NCBI GenBank assembly: GCA_023248785.1
Contig: JAHFDX010000051.1
Coordinates: 1-8,059 of the forward strand
DNA from: Myxococcales bacterium
Lineage (GTDB): Bacteria; Myxococcota_A; Polyangia; Polyangiales; Polyangiaceae
DNA: 8,059 nt
Direction of reading: 5' to 3'
The notes under the pieces: model-generated
Database searches by the model: none
What the model saw: the letters and a program-made list of their open reading frames with translations, nothing else
Told to the model about the DNA's origin: nothing
In this document: positions 1-5,200 of the stretch, piece by piece
How the letters are laid out: every line of letters starts with the position of its first letter
Position numbering within the stretch: position 1 is the stretch's first letter
Translations under genes and position numbers: made by a program

Positions 1-1
1 G

Positions 2-484
2 GTTATGTTTTATGAAATGTTGACGGGGAGGCGCCCCTTTTCCGCCAACAACTACAACGCATTGCTCATGGAAATCGTGAGCAAGGAACCGATGTCTGTA
101 CGGCGATTGCGGCCCGCGTTGCCTCTTGGGTTCGACGACGTACTTGCGCGTGCCATGGCCAAATTGAAAGAGAACCGATTTCATTCGGCGCTTGAGTTTC
201 GCGACGCGATTCTTGGATTGCGTGATCGGGTGCGTGATCGGGTGCGCGACAAATCGGTTCCTCCGCCATCGTCGCAGTCGCATCCACCTTTGAAGAACAC
301 CGAAGCTCACCCACTTCCCGAGCCCACGGACGTGGGCGTGCGTCCGTGGATGGATACACTGGCCGATGAAGAAGTGGAGGCGACGCAAGTGGGGGCCGAT
401 GCTCCCTCGGACACGATCCTCGAACGCGAGGACACGACTCAAGTTCGTCTGGATCCGTCATCGCGAGGACAAACCGAGCGTTAG
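2..484 (+). CDS. Ser/Thr protein kinase, C-terminal part (5'-truncated by window edge)
   Basis: This is the C-terminal end of a Hanks-type (PknB-like) Ser/Thr kinase; its start lies outside the window. Numbering from the Met at base 5, residues 1-12 (MFYEMLTGRRPF) match the helix F region of subdomain IX, where related kinases read G-V-x-x-Y-E-x-L-T-G-x-x-P-F. Residues 43-72 (FDDVLARAMAK, then ENRFHSALEFRDAI) match subdomain XI, with the conserved Arg in ENRF. The catalytic loop, DFG and Lys-binding parts are not in the window, so activity cannot be judged. After the kinase fold comes a short RDRVRDRVRD repeat, then a Pro/Ser-rich and acidic tail with two Thr-Gln-Val motifs (T127 and T145). 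No membrane segment or sensor domain follows, so the visible end looks cytosolic. The stop is TAG at 482. Family assignment is firm; substrate and role are unknown. Confidence 0.88.
   Translation, partial: VMFYEMLTGRRPFSANNYNALLMEIVSKEPMSVRRLRPALPLGFDDVLARAMAKLKENRFHSALEFRDAILGLRDRVRDRVRDKSVPPPSSQSHPPLKNTEAHPLPEPTDVGVRPWMDTLADEEVEATQVGADAPSDTILEREDTTQVRLDPSSRGQTER
221..244 (+). repeat. 12-bp tandem duplication inside the kinase gene
   Basis: The unit cgtgatcgggtg occurs twice head to tail, followed by a degraded third start (cgcgac). It encodes Arg-Asp-Arg-Val repeats just after the kinase fold. It preserves the reading frame, so it lengthens a charged linker rather than breaking the gene. 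Confidence 0.8.
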
Positions 485-643
485 GCCCGATACGTTGCAG
501 GGACTTGAGCAATTAGTGCGGATGCGCGCGCTGTTCGCGTCGAATGCGATACAAGCACCGATCCGACATTGCCCGCGCCGGCATCGGACGGGGGGATGCG
601 CATGTTCGAGCATACCCAAGCCAAGCTTGCGGCTCGGGACTCC

Positions 644-692
644 CGCCGTGGCCCCAACGGCGCTCATCCTTGCGGCAAGCCTTTCTTTTCTT
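644..692 (+). terminator. Weak possible terminator region between kinase and perR
   Basis: An inverted repeat with 6-bp arms (cgccgt at 644-649, acggcg at 657-662, 7-nt loop) is followed by a small cttg-cgg-caag hairpin at 669-679 and a pyrimidine stretch (ctttcttttcttc, from 681). This could end kinase transcription. The stems are short and the T-run is interrupted by C, so it is not a textbook intrinsic terminator. The rest of 485-709 shows no gene I can support. Confidence 0.25.
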
Positions 693-709
693 CGGCGGAG
701 GCGACGAGG

Positions 710-737
710 TTGACATTTCCAAATTTAGACTTAATCT
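710..737 (+). promoter_or_regulatory. Predicted perR promoter (sigma70-like)
   Basis: A perfect -35 hexamer, TTGACA, lies at 710-715. Sixteen bases later, TAATCT at 732-737 keeps the three most important -10 positions (T1, A2, T6). Transcription from this pair would start about 7 bases further on, at 744-745, which is the GTG start codon of perR. The -10 box lies inside the palindrome at 721-743, so a bound repressor would exclude RNA polymerase. The -35 is clear; the -10 is only a partial match. Confidence 0.55.
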
Positions 738-743
738 AAATTT
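721..743. promoter_or_regulatory. Probable PerR/Fur-family operator (palindrome)
   Basis: Two perfect 9-bp arms, AAATTTAGA (721-729) and TCTAAATTT (735-743), flank a 5-bp centre (CTTAA). The central 15 bp, TTAGACTTAATCTAA, fits the 7-1-7 layout of known Per boxes (TTATAATNATTATAA), sharing the outer TTA/TAA ends with changes inside. It is much more AT-rich than the surrounding DNA and ends one base before the GTG of a gene encoding a PerR-type protein. Autoregulation is the simplest reading. Confidence 0.75.
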
Positions 744-744
744 T

Positions 745-1158
745 GTGAAAGTCGATAGCGTCGCAACCGTTGTCACGAAGCTCCGAGCCGCGGGCATCCA
801 GCCTTCGGCCCAGCGTGTGGCGATCGGCGAGTACGTCCTTTTTACGGACGAACATCCTTCTGCAGATCAGGTGTGGGAACGCGTAAAAAAGCGATTTCCC
901 ATGGTGTCGCGCGCCACTGTCTACAACACGTTGAACGCGTTCGTGGAGGCACGGCTTTTGCGGGAACTTGTGCTTTCGGAAGGTCGCACCGTGTTCGATC
1001 CGAAGATCGACCGGCATCATCATTTTATCGACGAAGCAACGGGCACCATTCACGACGTTGATTGGAACTCGTTGCGGGTTTCGAATGTCGACTCGCTCAA
1101 AGGGTTTCAGGTCAACGAGTACCAGGTCGTTTTGCGCGGCTTGCTCAAACGCGCGTAA
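745..1158 (+). CDS. perR: PerR-type Fur-family peroxide-responsive repressor
   Basis: A 137-residue Fur-family metal-dependent repressor, expected to sense peroxide through iron-catalysed oxidation of its own His ligands. Residues 1-80 form the winged helix, with SRATVYNTLNAFVEARLLREL (55-75) as recognition helix and wing. Starting at GTG 745, the predicted metal ligands H37, D85, H91, H93 and D104 have the same numbers as in Bacillus subtilis PerR; Asp at 104 is typical of PerR, whereas Fur tends to have Glu. This supports both identity and start. The structural-zinc cysteines are missing: positions 96 and 99 are Asp and Thr, the C-terminal CxxC pair is absent, and there is no cysteine at all. 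The frame is open upstream to an ATG at 544, but that would add 67 residues unlike any Fur protein. No Shine-Dalgarno precedes the GTG, consistent with a leaderless mRNA. No catalase or ahpC is adjacent. Convergent with the helicase gene, 42 bp away. Confidence 0.9.
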   Translation: MKVDSVATVVTKLRAAGIQPSAQRVAIGEYVLFTDEHPSADQVWERVKKRFPMVSRATVYNTLNAFVEARLLRELVLSEGRTVFDPKIDRHHHFIDEATGTIHDVDWNSLRVSNVDSLKGFQVNEYQVVLRGLLKRA

Positions 1159-1200
1159 TCGAAGAGGTCGCCGAGAACGAGCCCGTCGTGTTCCGAAGGC

Positions 1201-3411
1201 CTACCACTTAAGAAATCGGGCCAGAATCTGCTTGTCTCCCCATCCGGGAAAATGCGCCACCACGCTTGGGTCCGCTCCTTCGTTGACTCGAAGCACGTGC
1301 CCTTCGCCAAATCGATCATGCAGAACGCGCATGCCACGCGCCAACGCATGCAAGGCGGGCTCGGTTGCGTCGTCGAAGAAGGAACGGTCGACGAACCGCT
1401 CTTCATCGATCGGCACGTCACGCGGAGGCGGGGCGGCGCTTGCTTGTTTCACATTTCGTATTTCGTACGTGGGCGTCATGAGGGATCGAAGCACAACGCA
1501 ATCACCCGGCAAGTCCGCCAAGAACCGACTCGGCGTTCCCCACCGGGTCGTGCCGAAGATCTGCCGCGCCGAAACATGTGTCACGTAGAGCTTCTTTTTC
1601 GCGCGGGTGATGGCGACGTAGGCCAGGCGCCGTTCCTCCTCGAGGTCGTCCGCGTCGCGTCCGTCCATGCCTCGGTAGGGGAACATGTCCTCCTCCATGC
1701 CCGTGAGGAGTACGAGTTCAAATTCGAGACCCTTTGCTGCGTGCACCGTCATCAGGGTGATGCGCGCCGCATCCTGTATGGTGTCGACATCGGAGACGAG
1801 CGATACACGCTCGAGAAACCCAGCGAGCGTCGGCACCTCGCCCGCGGACAGGGCTTCGGTTTCGTAGTCCGTGAGCGAACCTCCGAGTTCCAGGAGATTT
1901 TCAAGGCGAGCATCGGCCTCGGCCGTGTTTTCTTGGCGAAGGCCTGCGAGGGTTCCCGATTTTTGGAGCACCTCTTCGAGCAATTGACTCGGACTCGCAT
2001 GGGCCGATTGCGTGCGTAGGTCGTCCATCAGGTTCGTAAACACATCGACCCTCTTGCGCGCCGCGTTTGCAAGGTCTTTGATCGCATCGAGATCCATAAG
2101 TGCGTCGGTCACAGTGATGCCGCGAAATGCGGCGTGGGTTGTGATCTTGTCGAGCGTTGTAGATCCAATACCGCGCGCGGGTGTATTGATTATTCGCAAC
2201 ACATCGAGATCACTTTTTGGATTGTCAATTGCACGCAGATACGAAAGCGCGTCTTTGACTTCCGCGCGTTCGAAGAACTTCATGCCCCCAATGATCTGGT
2301 ATGAAATGCGTGCCGCGCGCAGGGCTTCTTCAAGCACGCGCGATTGCGCATTCACGCGATAGAAAACGGCCACGTCGGAAAGGCTCACTCCCGCGTCGAT
2401 GGCTTGATTCGCGCATGCGACCACAAAGGCTGCTTCCTGCCGTTCGCCTTGGCATGCGACCACCTCGATGAGATCTCCTTCCGGGTTTGCAGTCCACAGT
2501 CGTTTGTCTTCGCGACCATGCCCGCGCGAAATCACTTCCGTAGCCGCGCGAACGATGACCCCGGACGACCGATAGTTCTGCTCCAGCTTGATGACGCGTG
2601 CGTCCGGAAAGTCGTTGCGAAAGCCGCGAATGTTGCGAATGTCAGCACCACGCCATCGATAGATCGATTGGTCGTCATCACCCACGACGCAAAGGTTGCG
2701 ATGGGCTGACGACAGCTCGCGGATGAGCCGGTACTGCGTGACGTTTGTGTCTTGAAATTCGTCGACCAAAATAGAGTCGTATCTGTTACGAATTTGTTGG
2801 CCGACGGGATTCGTGGGGTCTTCGAGCAGGCGCATCACAAGCAAGATGAGGTCATCAAAGTCGACAGCGTTGCAGGCGCGAAGTTGCCGCTCATACTGGA
2901 CGTACAACTCGCGGTACGCGGGGTGCCATGCGTTTTCCTCGGGAGCCCCGTCCGGCCCTAGACCCTTTTGCTTTTGATCACCGATCCATCCGAGTACCTG
3001 TCTTGGCGCAAAGCGCTTCTCGTCGTACCCCTTTTCGCGGATGGCGCGCGTCATCAGCGCCTTCTGATCGCTGGTGTCATAAATAACGAAATTGGGCGTG
3101 AGCCCTACGCCGCTTGCGTCGCTTCGAAGAAGGCGCGCGCACGTTGCGTGAAAGGTGCCAACGACAATTCGTTCGGCTGTGGAGCCTCCGACGAGCCGAT
3201 GAATGCGTTCACGCATCTCGCGTGCCGCCTTGTTCGTAAATGTAACTGCGAGGATGCGTTCGGGCGCTACGCCCCCCTTCGCAATGAGATTGGCAACGCG
3301 GTACGTGATGACACGTGTCTTTCCGCTGCCCGCGCCCGCGAAAACCAATACGGGACCGAAGAGCTGCGCTACGGCTTCGGCTTGCGCGGGATTAAGGTCA
3401 GCTTCGTACAT
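1201..3411 (-). CDS. uvrD: UvrD/PcrA-type superfamily 1A DNA helicase
   Basis: A complete ATP-dependent 3'-5' DNA helicase of 736 residues, close to the usual length of UvrD and PcrA, which act in nucleotide excision and mismatch repair and in clearing stalled complexes. Motifs in order: Q motif LNPAQ (6-10), Walker A AGAGSGKT (25-32), Ia TFTNKAAREM (57-66), II DEFQDT (217-222), III GDDDQSIYRWRGA (244-256), IV QNYRSS (278-283), V TVHAAKGLEF (555-564) and VI AYVAITRAKKKLYV (597-610). Residues 690-736 (FGEGHVLRV, then VVAHFPGWGDKQIL) resemble the C-terminal Tudor-like domain of PcrA/UvrD that contacts RNA polymerase. The start chosen is ATG at 3411, giving MYEADLNPAQ as in family N-termini. An in-frame TTG at 3459 would add 16 residues; neither has a good ribosome site. 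UvrD and PcrA cannot be told apart from sequence alone. Divergent from the lipoprotein gene and convergent with perR. Confidence 0.95.
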   Translation of the reverse strand: MYEADLNPAQAEAVAQLFGPVLVFAGAGSGKTRVITYRVANLIAKGGVAPERILAVTFTNKAAREMRERIHRLVGGSTAERIVVGTFHATCARLLRSDASGVGLTPNFVIYDTSDQKALMTRAIREKGYDEKRFAPRQVLGWIGDQKQKGLGPDGAPEENAWHPAYRELYVQYERQLRACNAVDFDDLILLVMRLLEDPTNPVGQQIRNRYDSILVDEFQDTNVTQYRLIRELSSAHRNLCVVGDDDQSIYRWRGADIRNIRGFRNDFPDARVIKLEQNYRSSGVIVRAATEVISRGHGREDKRLWTANPEGDLIEVVACQGERQEAAFVVACANQAIDAGVSLSDVAVFYRVNAQSRVLEEALRAARISYQIIGGMKFFERAEVKDALSYLRAIDNPKSDLDVLRIINTPARGIGSTTLDKITTHAAFRGITVTDALMDLDAIKDLANAARKRVDVFTNLMDDLRTQSAHASPSQLLEEVLQKSGTLAGLRQENTAEADARLENLLELGGSLTDYETEALSAGEVPTLAGFLERVSLVSDVDTIQDAARITLMTVHAAKGLEFELVLLTGMEEDMFPYRGMDGRDADDLEEERRLAYVAITRAKKKLYVTHVSARQIFGTTRWGTPSRFLADLPGDCVVLRSLMTPTYEIRNVKQASAAPPPRDVPIDEERFVDRSFFDDATEPALHALARGMRVLHDRFGEGHVLRVNEGADPSVVAHFPGWGDKQILARFLKW

Positions 3412-3558
3412 TAATCGCGCAACGTAGCCGGATTTTGTGATGACGGTGAGCGTGTCCAATCTCGTGCGAATTACTGCTGCGTCTCATGTCGGCGCACGTC
3501 TTCATGCCATCGCCAAGCGCGACGTTCGAGACGGCAGAGGCAAGCGAGGAGGCGGGCG

Positions 3559-4254
3559 ATGAAGAAATGGGCGACGTTGGCAATCGTGAGTGTGCTTGGA
3601 TCAGCGTGTAGCGGATCGGGATGGAACGATGCGAATGGCGATATGAGCAGCATCGATGAGTCCAGACCGTCTTCGGGGAAAAGGGGTAAGCGCGGGGGTC
3701 ATGGCAGCGCTTCGAGCGACGGGGATGGCAACGAGTCGACAGTCAATACCCAGCAACCAGGTGGTTCTCCACCTGGGTCCGGCGGCCCGGGATGCGGCGG
3801 CGATCCGAACCAAGTGTCAACTCCGACGACACGCTATTGCCAGGCGTCTTGTTCGCAGGCGATGAGTTGCGGAACCGCCGACAGTTCGTGTTACGCGCGA
3901 TGCAACGTGGAGTATCAAGATTTCCGCGCGGAATATCTCGAAGGAATGACCAAGTGCTACGGTTCGCTCACGTGCCGCGAGGACAACAGCCGCTGCGTCG
4001 AAGCGACCGCACAATCGATCGATCCGAGTTACAAATCGTCTCCCATGATTTCCACATGTTTGGCGCGACGCGACTCATGCAAGAAGAACATTCCGAACAA
4101 AGACTGTTACGAGCTCGGGTTCTTGCGCCAAGAAGCGCTCAATGAAGCCAATCGTTGTTTTTGCCTCCCATGCGATCAGGTGGGTCCGTGCTTAGAACGC
4201 GCCAAGACGCTGCCGATCCCGCAAGGAACGCCACCCACCCCTCCCAACAAGTAA
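3559..4254 (+). CDS. Cysteine-rich putative secreted lipoprotein, function unknown
   Basis: A 231-residue exported protein of unknown function. The N-terminus has two Lys, a hydrophobic core (residues 4-13) and Cys17 in the context LGSAC. This resembles a type II signal peptide, but with Gly at -3 the lipobox is atypical, so lipidation is probable rather than sure. Residues 18-78 form a low-complexity Ser/Gly/Asp/Pro linker. Residues 79-211 hold 16 cysteines (79, 94, 98, 104, 111, 115, 133, 139, 146, 167, 174, 183, 200, 202, 205, 211), an even number that fits up to eight disulfides in the envelope. Two C-x3-C pairs (94/98 and 111/115) suggest a small repeated unit. The tail is Pro/Thr-rich. 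A strong ribosome site, GGAGG at 3548-3552, sits 6 bases before the ATG. Single-copy extracytoplasmic Cys-rich proteins like this are common in Myxococcota (inference). No linked gene hints at a partner. Confidence 0.75.
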   Translation: MKKWATLAIVSVLGSACSGSGWNDANGDMSSIDESRPSSGKRGKRGGHGSASSDGDGNESTVNTQQPGGSPPGSGGPGCGGDPNQVSTPTTRYCQASCSQAMSCGTADSSCYARCNVEYQDFRAEYLEGMTKCYGSLTCREDNSRCVEATAQSIDPSYKSSPMISTCLARRDSCKKNIPNKDCYELGFLRQEALNEANRCFCLPCDQVGPCLERAKTLPIPQGTPPTPPNK

Positions 4255-4360
4255 CCGCGCGGGCGTAGATGCGACCAAGGATTCGCGAAGGGTGGCAACG
4301 AATGGTGGGAATAAGCGTGGCCGCGGGTCGTTATGTTGAATGACCTCCCCCTGGTCCGCA

Positions 4361-4430
4361 GCCGAGCGAGCCTGTAACCGCACCCTCCCCCGCAAGTCCT
4401 CCGCGTTACAGGTCTCGCTCGGCGCCTTTT
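4361..4430 (+). terminator. Long stem-loop followed by four T: terminator or structured RNA
   Basis: The left arm at 4361-4378 (gccgagcgagcctgtaac) pairs with the right arm at 4405-4423 over 18 base pairs, with one bulged T at 4413. After the right arm come g-c-c and four T (4427-4430). The position 107 bases after the lipoprotein stop fits an intrinsic terminator on the + strand. Two things are odd: the stem is unusually long, and the 26-base loop (4379-4404) is open, C-rich and contains CCTCC twice. A small RNA, or an attenuator in the grpE leader, is an alternative. Confidence 0.55.
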
Positions 4431-4479
4431 GTCGAATCCGCTTTCGGAACCACCGTTGGGCAACCCCGTTCGGGACCGT

Positions 4480-4505
4480 AATTCGGTGCCTGAATGTGCC
4501 GAATT
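4480..4505 (+). other. Hairpin in the grpE leader
   Basis: Perfect 7-bp arms, aattcgg (4480-4486) and ccgaatt (4499-4505), enclose a 12-base loop. It lies 71 bases before the grpE start. No T-run follows, so it is not a terminator. It may be part of a folded 5' leader or may be chance. Confidence 0.35.
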
Positions 4506-4534
4506 TGCTGCCAGGGTGGCCCATGATGACCCTT

Positions 4535-4561
4535 GCAGCTTGCGATCGCAGGACGAGCTGC
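4535..4561 (+). other. Hairpin close to the grpE start
   Basis: The arms gcagct (4535-4540) and agctgc (4556-4561) pair perfectly. The loop contains the self-complementary tgcgatcgca (4541-4550) followed by gga. The only purine-rich ribosome-site-like bases near the start (AGGA, 4550-4553) are inside this structure, but they lie 23 bases from the ATG, too far for ordinary pairing. A regulatory role is speculative. Confidence 0.3.
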
Positions 4562-4576
4562 TTATGGTCGGCGTGC

Positions 4577-5191
4577 ATGAGCGGCGACAACACAAACGGG
4601 CACGTGTCACCGGCCGACGAACCAGGTGACTCCTCCGGTTCCTTGGATACGGCGCATGATATGGCCGACGTAGCCAAATCCTCTGGCAGCTCGAGCCAAT
4701 CGGTGGTGGATGCAGAGGCCGAGACCGCGCAAGACCCGGTCGCAGACGCACGTGCAGAAGCTGCAAAATACAAGGACCAGCTTCTTCGAATGGCGGCAGA
4801 TTTCGACAATTTTCGAAAGCGCGCACGCCGCGATGTGGAAGACGCGCGCAAAGCCGGCCAAACCGATGCCCTTCGGGAGTTGCTCCCGGTGTTCGATAAT
4901 TTGGAGCGTGCGCTGCAAAGCGCACAACATGCGACCGATATCAAGGCCGTAGGCGATGGCTTGTCTATGGTGCTGCGTCAGTTTGGCGACGCATTGTTGC
5001 GTATTGGCATTCAAAAAGTTGCGTCGGTGGGACAAGCCTTCAACCCCCAAGTTCACGAGGCCATTCAGCAGGTTGAGACGATCGACCATGCCCCCGGAAC
5101 AGTGGTCGCAGAAGTCCACCCAGGATACCTTCATGGGGAGCGGTTGATTCGCGCGGCAATGGTCGTCGTGGCCAAGCCGCCGAACGGCTAA
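4577..5191 (+). CDS. grpE: GrpE, nucleotide-exchange factor for DnaK
   Basis: GrpE (204 residues, normal length) releases ADP from DnaK and so drives its chaperone cycle in the cytoplasm. Residues 1-45 are an acidic, Ser-rich disordered head. Residues 46-100 form the long dimerising coiled coil, with ADFDNFRKRARRD (74-86). A four-helix section follows (ELLPVFDNLERALQ). The C-terminal beta domain carries the family signature from FNPQVHEAI (155-163) through APGTVV (172-177) to VVVAKPPNG at the end. The start is uncertain: ATG 4577 gives the typical MSGDN head but has no Shine-Dalgarno. In-frame ATGs at 4523 and 4526 follow AGGGTGG at a usable distance, but would add a Cys-rich stretch (AACDRRTSCLWSAC) unlike GrpE heads. 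It sits 9 bp upstream of dnaK, clearly an operon. Confidence 0.95.
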   Translation: MSGDNTNGHVSPADEPGDSSGSLDTAHDMADVAKSSGSSSQSVVDAEAETAQDPVADARAEAAKYKDQLLRMAADFDNFRKRARRDVEDARKAGQTDALRELLPVFDNLERALQSAQHATDIKAVGDGLSMVLRQFGDALLRIGIQKVASVGQAFNPQVHEAIQQVETIDHAPGTVVAEVHPGYLHGERLIRAAMVVVAKPPNG

Positions 5192-5200
5192 CGGGATGGC

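Larger units (their letters stand above)
4255..4576. other. Gap without a recognisable gene, carrying structured leader DNA
   Basis: No convincing coding region is seen between the lipoprotein stop and the grpE start; the open frames crossing it on either strand have no family resemblance. It holds a long stem-loop (4361-4423) and two smaller hairpins (4480-4505 and 4535-4561). No CIRCE element (TTAGCACTC-N9-GAGTGCTAA) and no clear sigma32-type or sigma70 promoter was found, so the promoter of grpE-dnaK is not identified. Confidence 0.6.

Noticed and set aside
544..744. In-frame 67-residue extension of PerR from ATG 544
   Set aside because: The extension has no Fur-family resemblance, runs through the promoter and palindrome, and would break the exact match of metal-ligand numbering obtained with GTG 745.
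1174..1193. Possible terminator hairpin between perR and the helicase gene (gaacga, gcccg, tcgtgttc)
   Set aside because: The stem is short and bulged and has no T-run on either strand, so it is no better than chance.
1252..2019. Long plus-strand open frame opposite the helicase gene
   Set aside because: It lies wholly antisense to a gene with all helicase motifs intact and its translation shows no recognisable domain; long antisense frames are expected in codon-biased DNA of this kind.
3412..3459. TTG start at 3459 adding 16 residues to the helicase
   Set aside because: UvrD/PcrA proteins usually begin a few residues before the Q motif, as ATG 3411 gives. TTG is a rare start and has only a weak purine match upstream. 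It is not fully excluded.
4541..4550. tgcgatcgca palindrome containing GCGATCGC (the HIP1-like octamer of cyanobacteria)
   Set aside because: I noticed only this copy and nothing else points to a cyanobacterium; a single octamer is uninformative.
4564..4629. A 21-codon open frame (ATG 4564) overlapping the grpE start, preceded by AGGA
   Set aside because: It could be a leader peptide, but the spacing from AGGA is long, the peptide is unremarkable, and it is out of frame in strong grpE coding sequence.
4176..4944. Two long minus-strand open frames across the grpE leader and the 5' end of grpE
   Set aside because: Their translations are Arg/Ser/Cys-rich with no domain resemblance, and they run through the stem-loop and antisense to grpE.
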